From the NCBI RefSeq assembly GCF_000427885.1, contig NZ_KE386601.1, forward strand, positions 50,115 through 114,114: DNA of 64,000 nt, written 5' to 3'. The position numbers were made by a program, and so were the translations under genes. The stretch is from Glycomyces tenuis DSM 44171 (GTDB lineage: Bacteria; Actinomycetota; Actinomycetes; Mycobacteriales; Micromonosporaceae). The notes beneath the pieces are model-generated. The model did no database searches and was not told the DNA's origin. It saw nothing but the letters and a program-made list of their open reading frames with translations. Below, one piece after another: positions 63,559 to 64,000 of this stretch. Position 1 is the first letter of the stretch. The number at the start of each line of letters is the position of its first letter.

Positions 63559-64000
63559 TCACTCGGTGGCGAAGAAGAACCCGGTCTGGCCGGTCGGCTG
63601 CCAGTCCTTGACGTTGAGGAGCACCGCCGCGGACCGGTCGACGGGAATCTGCGCGCAGAAGGCGCTGGTCACGGTCTCCCCCTCGGCGACCGGGCCGCCG
63701 GTGTAGAGCTCGGCGGGGAAGTTCGGGCCGCAGTCGTCATAGGCCACGCCGTCGATCCAGAACGCGAGGACCAGGTCCGAGTGGAAGCTGTTGTCCGGGT
63801 CGTCGCCCCGGTACGTGCCCTCGTAGACGACCTTCGCGAACTGGTGGCCCGGCTCGGGCTCCTCGGCGAGGAGCCCGGTGTCCGACATGATCGTCGCGGT
63901 GGCGTCGAGCTCGACGCCGGTCACGGCCACGTCCCAGCCCCAGATCTCGGCGCTGTCGCCGAGCGCGATCGGCGACTCGGGACCGGTCCCCGCCGACTCC
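63559..64000 (-). CDS. partial secreted protein of DUF4352-like type
   Basis: The frame is open to the right window edge, so the N-terminus is missing; about 146 residues are visible, ending FFFATE. Segments IALGDSAEIWGWDVAVTGVE, VVYEGTYRGDDPDNSFHS and VDRSAAVLLNVKDW suggest the immunoglobulin-like fold of DUF4352-type secreted lipoproteins. Two cysteines (DCGPN, AFCAQ) could pair. Signal peptide or lipobox would lie outside the window. It converges on the AfsR-type gene with 19 bp between stops. Confidence 0.6.
   Translation of the reverse strand, partial: ESAGTGPESPIALGDSAEIWGWDVAVTGVELDATATIMSDTGLLAEEPEPGHQFAKVVYEGTYRGDDPDNSFHSDLVLAFWIDGVAYDDCGPNFPAELYTGGPVAEGETVTSAFCAQIPVDRSAAVLLNVKDWQPTGQTGFFFATE

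Overview
The window is high-GC DNA (roughly 70% or more by eye) from an actinomycete. Supporting evidence is mycothiol synthesis (mshA), a senX3-regX3 pair, a type II glutamine synthetase, the dacB / zinc protease / tilS / hpt / ftsH / folE neighbourhood with ppa alongside, an MFS-Tmk fusion next to holB, a large BTAD/NB-ARC regulator, many GTG and TTG starts, and 4-nt overlaps between genes. A Glycomyces-like or Micromonospora-like genus fits, but the sequence alone does not settle it.

Layout. 1-10147 (minus): a cell-surface glycan cluster with a rhamnosyltransferase-like enzyme, two paralogous membrane-anchored GT-B enzymes, a GT2 enzyme, a coiled-coil methyltransferase and two paralogous GSC/GTC-type (DUF6270-like) proteins. 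10332-11345: glnII with a 19-bp-stem terminator. 11598-14282 (plus): four secreted proteins, three of which share a Cys-pair repeat (W-x-[IV]-C-G-x-N) resembling a shortened chaplin. 14356-17540: a GH95 fucosidase-like enzyme and a divergent LPxTG wall protein. 17899-21383: a purine permease and a two-gene ABC exporter. 21470-29762: an alpha-glucan utilisation locus with a LacI repressor, a clear promoter plus operator, GH13, solute-binding protein, two permeases and a GH87-like secreted glucanase. 29914-33532: sulfotransferase, regX3, senX3 and a small HTH protein. 34172-37673: a lactococcin-972-type bacteriocin locus whose membrane protein is split in two. 37762-43587: gpmA, a small membrane protein, a frameshifted AAA ATPase with 15-bp iterons upstream, a YbjN-like protein, mshA and a TetR regulator. 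43760-49013: MFS-Tmk fusion, holB, a lipoprotein, an unknown protein and an acidic protein of nine exact 13-residue D-x-D-x-D-G repeats. 49175-59672: folE, ftsH, hpt, tilS, zinc protease, a small Ala/Phe peptide gene, a TnpB element with a divergent 49-residue ribbon-helix-helix gene, dacB, ppa and yaaA. 59955-64000: tRNA-Lys, a BTAD/NB-ARC/TPR regulator and a secreted-protein fragment.

How the parts work together. Several loci concern the cell surface: the glycan cluster, the chaplin-like array, the wall-anchored protein, the secreted glycosidases and the bacteriocin acting on the envelope. The most novel-looking pieces are the chaplin-like Cys-pair repeat array (11598-14282), the DUF6270-like pair in the glycan cluster, the Cys-rich Lcn972 locus with its split immunity protein, the 15-bp iterons at 40717-40790, and the TnpB / ribbon-helix-helix divergent pair.
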